Assembly (NCBI GenBank): GCA_902729315.2
Contig: LR746274.1
Coordinates: forward strand, 5,359,037-5,423,036
Origin: Spirodela intermedia
Lineage: Eukaryota; Streptophyta; Magnoliopsida; Alismatales; Araceae
DNA length: 64,000 nucleotides
Direction of reading: 5' to 3'
The position numbers and the translations under genes are program-made. Under the pieces are notes generated by a model. It was given only the letters and a program-made list of their open reading frames with translations, made no database searches and had not been told where the DNA came from. Of the stretch, positions 1-11,390 are shown in pieces; positions within the stretch are counted from its first letter, which is position 1; every line of letters begins with the position of its first letter.

Positions 1-1889
1 GGTTGACCCTAATCCTAGCTGACCTACTTGAGAGTTGAACTTCTTATTGCTGATGGAGGTCCCACTTGAAGTTGACCTTGATCTTGAATGGACTCTATTA
101 CATCATCTTGAGAAGTAGCATGATTTGGTTCAGCCACCCCATCAGATTTACTAGAAAGAAATATATGCTCCAATAACTAGACTAGATGTCATAAAAATAT
201 TATAAGCCTATGCTTGTAGACATAAATTATTTATTTATTTTTTAAATGGAAATAACGAGTGTCTTTTTAAATAGAATGATTAAAGAAGATGTGTATGTCC
301 ATCAGTCCCCTAGGTTTATACATTTTGAATATCCTAATTATGTTTATAAATTAAATAAAGCATTGTAAGGTTCAAGAGTAAGATAGATTGATTCAAGGGA
401 GCTTCAGAAACCTCTCCAATAACTCAAAAACTTGCTCCCTCAATCCAACATTATGTAATCTTCTTCAACACCTTCAACTATTCTTGGTGAATGAAAAATG
501 ACTTTTAAGGGCTATGATGAACTTGTTCCTTATTGCTCTTTTGTTTCTAATTTGTTTCATGGTGTGTATACTGGTCGAGACACATATAGTGTGTCATCAA
601 TATAGTCACATAAGCCATTGATGCACAAGAGGTGTGCTTGCAATGTGAAGACCTAGGAACCTAAGAATTCTAGGGTTAAAGTTTTAGGTTAAGAGGTCAA
701 AGGCTCATGGAACCTGATTATAAAAAGGGATCCCGATTTCTACAAAATCAAGGGTGTATTCTAGTGATAGAATTTAGTGAAAATGAGGTAGCTCCTTGAA
801 AGTGAATGTAGGTCAAAAAAGTTTGACTGAAACACTATAAAAATCTAGTGCATTAACTATTCTCGAGTCATGTATATATATATTAATATATGAAAAAATA
901 AAAATAAATTTATTTAATTAAAAGGAGAGATAAACTAATTCACCTCTCTCCTCTTGATTAATTATGCTATATAGAGACCATCATATAGTACCCTAAAAGT
1001 GACCATTTGAAATGGATCCTAATTTTTGGTAGACCATTGTTTGATCACTTTAAGACCTTTAAAATATCAGAAATTCAAGAAAAAATAGCCAACATAAAAA
1101 TAAAAATATTCTAGTACTTGGACTAATGTAGAACTATTAATTTAGTAGATATTAGCCATGTACTTATTCACTTGGTCTCTTAGAGCCATGTAACAAGACA
1201 GTGTTTCTAGGAAATAGTTGCACATGTTACAGTAGTGAAATCCAATGAAGGCTAGCTCAACATTTTCTGCTTAATGTTAATTCACTAAAGACTTGGTAGA
1301 ACCTATGTACTTTGTCCTTAGAAAGTGAAGTAGGCCATGGACCGAATCAATATAAATCTGGATTTCGGTATTTGAATTGTAATTTACGATATTGTAAAAA
1401 TAGAAATGAAAAATAATAATTGACTTTAACCTTCCCCCCCCTTTGGGTCCATGTACTGTTTTATTACAGCCAACACTTTACATATGAAATGGGAAAAAAT
1501 ATTTCTATATTTAGTAAACCACTGAGTAGATGTCAAATTTCGTTTCCTAAGCAGCAAGGTACATCTAAATAAGGGAAAATGTGAAGGGTTCTTGCCTAGA
1601 TCCCTTGGTGGGAGAAAAGGTTCGGTCATTTATGAATTCGTGGATTTTCTCCCACCATCAAATAGATTCTTGGGAAGTTAAATAAATCAGTTGAAATAGC
1701 GATGAGTACTAATGTCTCAAGGAGATGCAGTAAGTTGTGGGCACCCCTTTCTCAGGGATAGAATGGTGAGAACAACAAACCTGTACCTCCAACCGAGGAT
1801 ATCCGTAAATCTAAACTGAAGAACATTTGGCATGTCCTTATAGGTAAGCGTCAAATTATGTGCTGTAGGGAAAGGGTCGGGAGGATACA

Positions 1890-1940
<51 letters not shown>

Positions 1941-2223
1941 CGCAATAGACACACCACTTTCTGGAGGAGAGAAGGATAGATTCAATGAATTAATTGAAAA
2001 AATATGCCCGAAAATAAACTAGTAAAGCCAAACCCTGGAGAGGTATACACTGTGGAGAGTAAAACTATTATGTACAGGGAAGATCGTGAGGAACTTCCAC
2101 TTATGTTCAAGCTTTTGGAAACGAGCTTGATTCTACACTGAGAAATGAGATTTCTAAACTCTTACTGTCGAATCGAAGAAAATTATGTCGTAACGATGGC
2201 TATTTTGTCTGGAAATTTTGTGA
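1..2223. other. AT-rich intergenic region, no gene seen
   Basis: No reading frame here resembles a protein family I recognise. The stretch is AT-rich, with short open frames that look random. A perfect GA microsatellite lies near 1892-1935. A promoter or 3' region of a gene outside the window cannot be excluded. Confidence 0.5.
1892..1935. repeat. (GA)n microsatellite
   Basis: About 22 uninterrupted GA units. The window carries many such GA/CT tracts (near 4700, 8410, 22225, 24750, 24890, 28375, 36510, 36800, 40330, 48845, 55190 and 61150), often in leaders or introns. On the minus strand it reads as a false Ser-Leu repeat in an otherwise meaningless short frame. Confidence 0.95.
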
Positions 2224-2964
2224 TCATGTTTCCTGATATGGTGGTGCTCGTTTGCCACTGGCAAGATTCTTCTCTTCAATCGTCCTTCGCATGTTCTCTT
2301 GGGCTATGAAATCGTCGCACTGTCTGGAAAGCTCCTCTTCCTCTTCCTTTTCTTCTTCGTCTTCTTCCTCATGCGACACCGGCGCCAACGATGTAACGCT
2401 CACGGAGCAGCAGAGGAGGCACTTGTTCTGGTCCGTGCATTCTTCGCAGAAATCGAATGGGGACGGCTCTGCCGAGGCCAGCAACAACTTTGACTCGAAG
2501 ACGAGGAAGACGATGATGCTGTTGCCCAGAAGGAATAGAAAGGCTGGCCTGGAGACGTACTGGCCGACGAAGGGGAAAGAGACGGAGAGGATACGATTCC
2601 GATAAGAGGTTGCCCAGGGCAGGAAGAGAGGGAACAGACACAGAAATATGATGAAAATATAGCGGTAGATGAAGCTTGGGAAGACTCTGTTCTTCTCGTC
2701 CATGAGAACGTCCATGGTGGATAACAGAAAACAGAGGAAGTGGTGGGCTTTATAGAGGGTGAAGATGAGGAAGAAGTAGACGGAACTGGTGATCCTTTCG
2801 TCGCTAGAAACTATCGTCGCTTTCTTCTTGAGAGGAATCGTCTCAGGATCTTCTCTCGAAAGTGTGGTGCATGAGAGGGATGGCTGCCTTCTGCAACTTT
2901 CCACCGACCTCAGCACTTTCACCATGTTTTGTTTTGTGAGCCTGGGCATCATGGGAACTCCCAT
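2224..2964 (-). CDS. Putative DUF4408/DUF761-like plant membrane protein
   Basis: A single open frame of 246 residues. Two or three hydrophobic stretches are visible: around residues 58-82, a strong one around 96-116 (FIYRYIFIIFLCLFPLFLPW) and another around 137-163. An acidic Glu/Asp run (about 199-212) follows, then a short C-terminal motif of the form ELSRQCDDFIAQENMRR. That arrangement, membrane anchors followed by an acidic tail and a basic D-F-I-A-type motif, is the plan of the plant DUF4408/DUF761 group, whose molecular role is unknown. The first Met gives a long polar N-terminus; a later Met at about residue 84 (MDVLMDEK) could be the true start. No intron is needed. The identification rests on layout and one short motif, so it is tentative. 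Confidence 0.5.
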   Translation of the reverse strand: MGVPMMPRLTKQNMVKVLRSVESCRRQPSLSCTTLSREDPETIPLKKKATIVSSDERITSSVYFFLIFTLYKAHHFLCFLLSTMDVLMDEKNRVFPSFIYRYIFIIFLCLFPLFLPWATSYRNRILSVSFPFVGQYVSRPAFLFLLGNSIIVFLVFESKLLLASAEPSPFDFCEECTDQNKCLLCCSVSVTSLAPVSHEEEDEEEKEEEEELSRQCDDFIAQENMRRTIEEKNLASGKRAPPYQET

Positions 2965-4694
2965 TCTAAGAGACTATCCATCTCTCCTCCATATGCATCT
3001 AAAATTTACATTCAATTTCTAAGATATTGTTGATTATTCTCGCGTAAGTCTTCATGTTTAAATTGTCAGAGACGTGGAAATCTCTATTAGCTTACCCATA
3101 TTTGGGATTACTCCAGAGCTTGCATCTAATTTCACACTTACAGTCCCTAGATTAGATCTTCGAAGAGCTATAGAATTCAGAAGCCTGGAAAGTTGCGAGC
3201 CGTCACCGTGAGGAAGACACGCTTTTGACATCATGTGAAGTATCACCATTTCAGCCGTTGCATCCAAAGGATGAGTTGATCACGTTCATCACTATTGTCG
3301 ATGAAAGTAATCATTTTCTTGCGATCCTTATTTATGGGAAGAATCGCAAATGAAAGTATTAATTAATAGGGGGATTATCATCCTATCGTCCTCGTTGTGT
3401 GGGAAAAGGTGTCCATAGGGCCATATAACGAAGATTGGAAGAGAATTCAATAAATGTACAACATAAAGGAGGAAACTGACAATGATAAACGAGAACCCGA
3501 CCTTACAATATTAATCTTGTTAAAAAGAAAAAGGGCAATTGAATAACAATTTTTCTGTGTGAATTCTCAATTTTTTAAAGTCTTTTAAGATCCCCGACAA
3601 CTTGTTCTCTTGACGTAATCTTCCCTCCTGTGTTCACATTGAAGCCTATTTCACTTTGTCATCTCCTCACTATGAGGACCACTACCCTTAGGAACCTCCT
3701 TGCATCTAAAACTCCCTCCACACCACGGATACCCTACAATACCACTTCTCCGATCACCCATCACAATCCCTATCCCCACTGTCCCTGTCCCCAACTCCCG
3801 ACGCTCCCAACCTACCCCACATACCCAATGATGCCAGCATTGGGCAGCCGTCACTGTGGTCTGACGATGAGGCGTTTTCTTGGGTCTCACTTCACGGGAG
3901 TACAAGCTCAATTTTCAAAGTTCTCTTTATTTCATACTCATTTGCATCTTAATTCACATCCAAGTTCTAAGAATACCCAAAAAAGATGGAAGTGTGTGAT
4001 TAAAATGTACACAAATTAAAACTATATAATAGGGGATTTCTTAGCTTTTAAATAATATTCTTTGTTTATCATTATACCACATTATATAGTCTTCTTGAAA
4101 CCGTCTCAATTATGCAAGCTACAGATAATTTAGAATGATTAGCTATTATCACAAATATGAAACATTGAGTGCCCTCAAGCAGATATAGCTATTGAATTAT
4201 TGTCATTATGGAGCTAAAAAGATAAACACTTCATCGTTTAAATGGAGCAGATTAACTGTACCCAATTTTAACATTTTAGGGATCCCAAAACCCAGAACCC
4301 TATATTTAGATGTAATTACTTTCTGATAATACGATACCATTGCAAGGATATACTGTAAGAACCAGCTTTATTATTTTAAAGTGTAACTGAAGATAGATTG
4401 GGTGAACTTCGTTATTTAGGTATCACCGTCATCTGAGTTCTCTGATAGATGGTCCCTCAAGAGAGGTTATTCTCTCGTGAGAAGGTTTTCTCGGGAAAGG
4501 AGGCATGTACTTTGCCTAGTTTGTCTGCGCACAACGGCGAAAGAATGGCACCGTATCGTATTACGCACCCTACACGGCTTTACAGCTTCAGCTAATCTGA
4601 TCTTCATCAAATTTGTATATATATATATATATCCATATCTGTATATATATAGCGAGAGATAGATAAATAGATGGATGGAGAGATAGGTGGGGAG

Positions 4695-4729
<35 letters not shown>

Positions 4730-7205
4730 TTTCGCCGAGGGGCGTTGGAATCTCTCTTTAGGGTTACGTCTCAGATGGGAAATTCAAGTGATGTTGAAAT
4801 AGTCCGTTGGAGCGAACGATTCCCTCTGAATTCTCTTCTGGTGGCGCCGGCGGTGGGATTCTCCGAATAATCCCACCGTTCCGCCGTGGTCCCAATGCTT
4901 TTGCCGCATTTGTCTTTCAAGACGGCGTCCTCTGTCGGGCTATGACTACCCTTTTTGACGGTGGAAAAGTAGTGATCCTGGACAAACCCTCAAACACGAT
5001 AATACACTTCTTCCTCTCTCCCCCTCTCTCTCGTCGATGGCATGGAGTAACTTCGATTTTTCATCAAGAAACTGCGGGTTTATAGGTGTTGGAGGGGGAG
5101 AGGGATGGAGGGTGGGAGAGAGCGGAAGAGATATAGAGAGAGTTAGATACATCTAATTTTGGAAGAGTGAAGCCTTGGGAGACACTACAGGGAAAATACT
5201 CGTTAACCCTTCTCCCCTCCAAATGCTTCTTGAGAAGCCGGCTGCCACGCATCTAGAAGTCATCATTATATGCTAGTAGTTACTAGAGGTGATCCGTCAT
5301 TATGATGATGATGATTTATTATTATTACTCTAACTATTGCGGATGCATAAAAATAGTTTACTATGTGGATGCTGACTTGATCAAGGCAATCAAATAATAT
5401 GTGGACGCATAAAATAGTTTAATGTTTTCTATTACACTAGAATGTATGATCAATAAGTCCTATAATAGTGATTTTTTCAATTTTATGTCCATAATAATTT
5501 AAGAACGGGGTGGATTGCTCATGGTGAGGGATAAATCCAGAATTATTCAAATATTAATAAAATATTTCTCTTAATCAATATAAACTGGCCAAGGGAGTAA
5601 ACATTAACAATGTGCATAGTTTGTAAGAACCTAAAAGACCATGTGAAAAAGAAATGGGCTTATCCTTATTTCGGGTAATTTATGAAGAGTTCAAACTGGA
5701 TAACCCTTAAAAAATGTTTGATCCCTCACAGCTATGGATGATGGTGAAAGCTATCTCCGGGCCGTAACCCGGATCTCCCGGCCCGCTTCGAGTAGATTGG
5801 GCCCTGGGCCCATTGCCCCCCACCCCACAATTCAAAGTGAAGCACCGGGCCCTGTCCAACAGCCGGGGAGCTTCAGAGGCCGGGCTACCCTCTACTATCC
5901 CCAGCGACGGTGAGGGTACATGTCGGTGCAGAGTAACCTCTCCGACCGCCGACAATGGTGAGGGTACAACTCAGTAAAGAAGACCGGAACTTCTCCGACC
6001 GCAGTGGACTGGCCAGCCGCCCCTCCAACCACACCGTTCCCTCACACTCGCACATAAATAATGCCTCAGGTTCGAAGTTTGGAATGCTCAAAACCCTAAC
6101 AACCCTTGTCGTCGCCGCGGCCGCCAACGATTATATGATCCAAAACTGACAGTCTACTGCCAATTTAGTATGTTTCCGAAGCTTGTATTACATCGACGCG
6201 GGCCGGTTACGGGACGAAAAAGGCCTCCTTTTCCTCTGGCAGCGTGCAGCTCAAGGAGGGAGGCGGGCCATCTGGCGGCACCGGTCCTCGCGCCGTACGG
6301 CGTGTATATATATTGTATATATCAAGCAGCTCGTTTATGCCGTACGGCGGAGAGAGGGGCCACGGAGACAGAAAGGTGGCCTGCCGCGAGTCATGGAGAA
6401 AGAAAAATGGCCAGCGCCGGTAGCTGTGAGTCACAGAGACAGAAAGTTAGCGCGCCGGCAGCCACAGCTACCGGCTCCCACCGCATGCGGCTCCATTGAC
6501 CGGGGGAATCGACAAATAATGGTTCCAAACTCTCAACTAATAAATATATGAATTCAAAACCATTTGAATACGTTGGAAATTGGACATGTATATGCTTAGC
6601 TATATAAAAACATTTGAATTGGCTTTATCACATCCTAATGCACTGTCCTGGCTGAGCTGACCTTGATTATCATCTAATACAGGCGAAAGCGTGCTCCTCT
6701 TTTAGTCGGATATCTAATTTTAGCTTTCATACAGACCACTTTATTTCGATACCATTCAGGATTTCGTCGGTATGGAGCGAGTGAGGTTGGCCTTCTATGC
6801 TTTTGTAAGGTTTAGAGATAGTTACGAGAACAAGAAATTTAGGTAACCATCAAATTTAACTATGATTTTACGCTAATTATATTAAGATGCCTATCCGAGT
6901 TCTTTCTATCGTCACCAATGGCAGTAGAGGCTGCGAACTTCCACATACGTTTAATATATCCATCGAGATCAGGCTGAGCGCACGTCAGACGCACGGCCGC
7001 CGTTAGATTCCTCAACGCTGGCTGATATCATGGTAGGGTTCGGACATGGACGATAGAGACATGAGGAATAGCTTAACGTAGGAAATACAAACAACGGCAA
7101 CTTTGAGGATAATGGGATGTGAAGAAAAGGGTATCAAAGAAAGTCTATTCCAAGAATAAGGATGGGTAAAAGCAGGCACACATTCGGATTCTCACCGTTC
7201 TGTAC
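2965..7205. other. Intergenic region with GC-rich islands, no assignable gene
   Basis: Mixed composition. Open frames around 3630-4019, 4807-5085 and 5707-6551 give no family resemblance, and several overlapping frames are open together, as expected from GC-rich non-coding DNA. There is an AT dinucleotide tract near 4617-4650 and a GA tract near 4697-4727. A telomere-like box (AAACCCTAAC) lies near 6090-6100, a motif often found in plant promoters. The GC-rich block 5740-6500 could be a promoter or leader of a gene I cannot resolve. Confidence 0.4.
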
Positions 7206-8403
7206 TCACATAATCGAGCAAGCGTTCGGATTCTCGTCGCTGAAGATCTGGGAAGGATATGAGAACTCCATCGGGTATCTTGGATAGCTCCAAGTCCACG
7301 GGTTACCGTTGACTTCACTTTGGGCGCCGTCGGCTGCCCCCTCGTCGTTCTCCTTCGTCGCGACACCGCCGCCGGCCTTGTCGACGGCCACCTTCTCCAA
7401 CGGCTTGACCTCCACGACTGCCGCGTTGCGGCCGATGCGCCTGTGTACGTGCTCCAGGAGCGTCACCGGGTCTAAGACGCCCTTTACTGTCACTTGGGAG
7501 GTCTTGATATCCGGCTCCGCCGACTCCACTCCCTTTATCTTGAGGATTCTCTTCTTAATCTCTTGCCCGCAGGCCTCACAGTGCATGTGCACTTTCAGCA
7601 CGGCCATTGTCACCTGCTGCTGCGCCGCCAAAACCGCTGCCGCCATGAGAAAACGTTGGGGAGGGGAGAGAGAGAGAGGTTTGGGGGGGGAGGGGAGAGA
7701 GAGGTTTGGGGGGGGGAGGGGAGAGAGAGAGAGGTTTGGGGGGGGGAGGAGAGGCAGAGGCAGAGGATAACTCTTCGGTGAGATCAGACGACTGACCTCT
7801 TCCTTCTTCAGTACCGGCTTGGGGTTCTCATCTTTCTTCTCGACGGGCTTTGGGAGGACGGGGGTGAGAAGCTCCACTTTCCTACCGTTCTTCCTCTGCA
7901 ACCTGTTGACCAGCCCGAGGGGGTCTCCCGCCGCCACCTTCCCTTTGACGACAACCAAGTGGTTCCCGCAATCAGTCTTCACCTCCTCCACCCCTGTTAA
8001 TCATCAGTGATAACCCATCTTTTCACCAAATAAAAATCTGATATTTTCATGCAACCGTGCTTAAACCTTCGATGCCCATCAGAGAGCGCTTGATCTTCTT
8101 GGCGCAGCCCGCGCAGTGCATGTTGACCCGCATGATGATCTCCTCTGGCGGCGGGGTTGGTGTTTCCTTGTCCCCTCCACCTTCAACGCTGCCGCCACCC
8201 CCCGCCGTTTTCCCCTCATCTCCCTTTTTCTCCTCTTTCTTTAACCTCCCAACTCCAGCATCGTGTTTGGCCTCGTCTCCTTCCTGTTTCTTCTTCCCAT
8301 TCTTCTTGTCCGCCTCTCCTCTCAACTTGTTTCTCCCTTGGTCCTGCAAGAGAAACCAGATCAGAGAGGAGCACCCCGGCGAAAAAAGTAGAACCAGCGA
8401 GAG

Positions 8404-8438
<35 letters not shown>

Positions 8439-8451
8439 ATACCTCCCCCAT
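7206..8451 (-). CDS. Heavy-metal-associated isoprenylated plant protein (HIPP), two HMA domains
   Basis: Proposed exons: 8443-8451 (only Met-Gly-Glu), 8067-8343, 7797-7993 and 7206-7613, giving 296 residues. All joins keep frame and use GT..AG. A Lys/Glu-rich N-terminus leads into HMA domain 1 with metal motif MHCAGC (Cys80, Cys83). A second charged linker precedes HMA domain 2 with MHCEAC (Cys173, Cys176). The C-terminus is CSIM, a CaaX box predicted to be farnesylated. HIPPs bind heavy metals or partner proteins at membranes or in the nucleus, and two-domain members are typical. The third intron (7614-7796) has no in-frame stop and a length divisible by three, so reading through it would give a 357-residue form with a Pro/Ser/Leu-rich insert. 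A G-box (CACGTG) lies upstream at 9076-9081. Family assignment is firm; the status of the last intron is inferred. Confidence 0.88.
7614..7796 (-). other. In-frame, stop-free intron of the HIPP gene
   Basis: On the coding strand the donor is GAG|GTCAGT and the acceptor CAG|GTG, both phase 0. The 183 nt are a C/T-rich, low-complexity sequence holding three near-repeats of CCCCCAAACCTCTC. The translated insert is Pro-Leu-Ser rich and interrupts the expected linker just before HMA domain 2, so intron status is more likely than coding. Retention would not break the frame. Confidence 0.65.
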
Positions 8452-11000
8452 TGTTACACCCTCTCTTCTAGAACTAATCTAGCGCTGGGCTGCGGCTGCA
8501 GATCTCAAAGACACTGGACCTCCTGGATGAGAGAGAGGAGGGTAATGAAGCAGGAAGATTTTAATCTATCCCCTCTCTTCGAGGGCCGGCGTACCAGGAG
8601 GTCAGCTCCATTAACCTGGAAGGTGGGAGAATGGAACAATGGCGTAGCCACCTCCCAGTCCCCACCAGGAAGCCGTCACGGCCTAACAGGCTACCTCCAT
8701 TCCCCCTCAACCCTCTTCCCAAATCACGAAGGCGGCGCAGTGGAAACACAGTCTTCCACTGTACCTCCGGACTAGGAGACTATCCCACCTCTGAAACATC
8801 AGACTCTTGTCGTTTGTCGCCACTTGAGCCGAGCTGAAGCGAACCGAGTGAAGTTCTGGTGTCCTCCGGATCCAATTAAGGCCTCACTGACGCCACACGC
8901 TTCCCGTGATTGGAACTTGGGAGCCTGCCTTTCATAAAGGCTCGAAAAGTAAGCTTTCAGATACCTGTTTGAAGGGAGTAAATGCCGTGAATCTGGGGAG
9001 CGAGGGAATTCTCAACCGGGGATCTCTTTCCAAAACATGGCCCGTCTGCCTGGTTAAGTTCGCCCTGCTCCCGCCCACGTGATCCGTGGTTCACATGACC
9101 GTAAATCGTCCAGCGAGGATTACAGGTGTTTGAGTGATGGCCACGTTGTTGACCCCGTTTGGTTGGTGTCCCGGGAGCAGCTCCTTTCGTAAACAATGAC
9201 TGCCTATTTGACTGAGTCCAATGCCTAATTAATGTGCAACGTCCAGTTTATTAGTGGAAGTTCACAAAGACCTTCAACTTTATCTCCATTTGTTTTAGCA
9301 GCCCACCCCATAAATGATCATGTTCATCATGGAAAGGTGCTCCTACTCTTCCAATCTATTGTTCTTTGTTGAAGCAAATATGGTATGCAAGCAGAACTGA
9401 GTTAACACAATGTACATTGTCTTGAATTTTACAAAGCTAATCTTTAAAGAAGTTCATTGAAATAAACTTCCATTGTCTAGAAGAAAAGGTTAGCAGCTTC
9501 AACATGGTCGCTGCCTTGACAGACTCTACTAGGTAAGAGTGCATATTTGCCTCCAGTTCTCTCTTCATGTTGGATAGATTGTAGTTACAAACAATATAAA
9601 GATACACACTAAGTCAGGATGGCCAATGTAGTGCATGTCATGAGCCTCACTTAGTAGGCTCTTATGTATATCTACAATTCTTATGCATCATAATAGATGA
9701 CAGTCCTCTGCTTAGAGGTGACACATCATTCTTGCAACACATACTAGTGATACAATAGTTCAATCATTTAACATAGCTGCATTCATTAGCACTACAAGCA
9801 CCTACTCTCATTTCTCACAACAAAGGGTGTATATCACTATATTGTCATGCCTTGATTTTCACACAGCCAAAATTGCTGTCCAATTAGAAGTCTTACAATA
9901 AAAAGCTTGCTTGGAGAACAACTTCTATGTGACAAAACAGCTCAAGGCCATATTTTTAATGTGGACCACTAAGTATCAAGAAAAAAAATAATGTCAAATG
10001 AGCATGCAATGTATCACTACCATCATCTCATTCTTGTGTGTTGTCTTGTGCCACTCATTATTGCAGTTGAATGCAATAGGTTTCCCATCAATATGAGCAT
10101 AACCATTAGATTAACTTCGAAAATATTATTGGACACCTCAAAAAGCCAAACAAACCTGAGCAATTACATCACCATCATGGATGATTAACATTGTTGAAAG
10201 GTTGTTAAAACCTGTGTTAAAGCATGCCCCTTTATATCAAGTATGTGGGCACCTTCACATATCTAGTAGAGACATATATTAACTTGCAATAGTAGTTGAC
10301 TATCCAAAGGAAAAAACATAACTTGAGCATTCAATTGAGAATTTTCCACTCAATGGTGCAGATGTTCATTGGATCTACAAGAAACCCACCATCATAAACA
10401 AGAGATATCTTCAAGCATTAATTTACACCCTCCAACATGCATAAACATGGTGCAGATCTTCACTGACTCCCCCTAAGTACTGTACATGTGCGTCCACCAT
10501 GTATGCCCATGTGAGTAGTTACAATGTCCTTGTGAAGCTTATTACATTGCACCTCTAGGGTTTACGTACTTACAAAATCTATTTTGACTGTGGCCACATG
10601 TTACTGCCCTTTCTCATGTATCTCAATGCCACTAGCAAGGTCTTCATGTTGCATTTTGTCACACATGTTATAGGGCTAAAACTGCATATAGATAAGGTCA
10701 GCCATCCTCATCACAAAAAGAAGTATAGCTTGGGTCCACCTACTAAGAGAATCTCATGGCATTGAGTATAGATTCATGCCCAATCTCCAGTCAAGATATT
10801 TATACTTACGATAGTGTCAAAATTATCTATTGAGAGGACCATGAAGTTTATCAAATAGTCTTACACATTAGTTACAATTGCATCCAATGCATGCCATTAC
10901 TCAGGATATATGTTGCTCAGTTGATAGCATTGATGTGACTCTCTTCTTGAGATAATATCAGAACTCACTAATATATATATATATATTTCTACAAGAGAAA
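8452..11000. other. HIPP upstream region and AT-rich spacer, no gene seen
   Basis: Up to about 9200 this is moderately GC-rich and probably holds the HIPP leader and promoter: the GA tract at 8407-8434 lies in the first HIPP intron, and a CACGTG G-box is at 9076-9081. From 9200 to 11000 the DNA is AT-rich with stops in all frames. It may be old transposon debris, but I could not match it to a family. Confidence 0.4.
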
Positions 11001-11388
11001 TGTTGAGATATGACTCAATTGGGCTCAATGAGATGAACTAATGACCTCTTGGGCCATGATTAGGCCAATCTGTAGTGGATTGGGAGGAGGTGAAATCATT
11101 TTCTCCATCCATTACGTTGGAGGCATACTTATAATCTCTCATGAGATGAGAGGGGATATAAATGCTGGCATGGTTTTGTACCCTGATATGATTTAAAATT
11201 TTAATGAGAATAATATATTTTTATCTCACTTGTATATGTTCTCCTATCTCTCTATCTCTCTCTTGAGAAGACGAAGATAGATTGATTGATTTTGAAAATT
11301 ACATTGTGTTCTTCGACTTTCATTCTTCTCACATCTTTAATTTCACTAAAAAAAATTCTAACACTAATTTTATCTAATTCGATCAACA
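11001..11388 (+). mobile_element. Probable 5' LTR of a decayed Ty1/copia element
   Basis: The block begins TGTTGAGATATG and ends near 11388 with ...ATCAACA. Two bases later comes TGGTACCAAAGC, a degenerate version of the initiator-Met tRNA primer-binding site (TGGTATCAGAGC) used by plant Ty1/copia elements. A CT-rich transcribed segment precedes the end, as in the R/U5 of such LTRs. I found no matching 3' LTR downstream, so the boundaries are approximate. Confidence 0.6.
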
Positions 11389-11390
11389 AG

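Noticed and set aside
3630-4019. Pro/Thr-rich frame of 129 codons
   Set aside because: Biased composition from CCCA-like repeats, an opposite-strand frame open over the same bases, and no conserved block.
4807-5085. Plus-strand frame of 92 codons as a gene
   Set aside because: It begins with a non-ATG start, has no family resemblance, and lies in a region of mixed GC-rich non-coding sequence.
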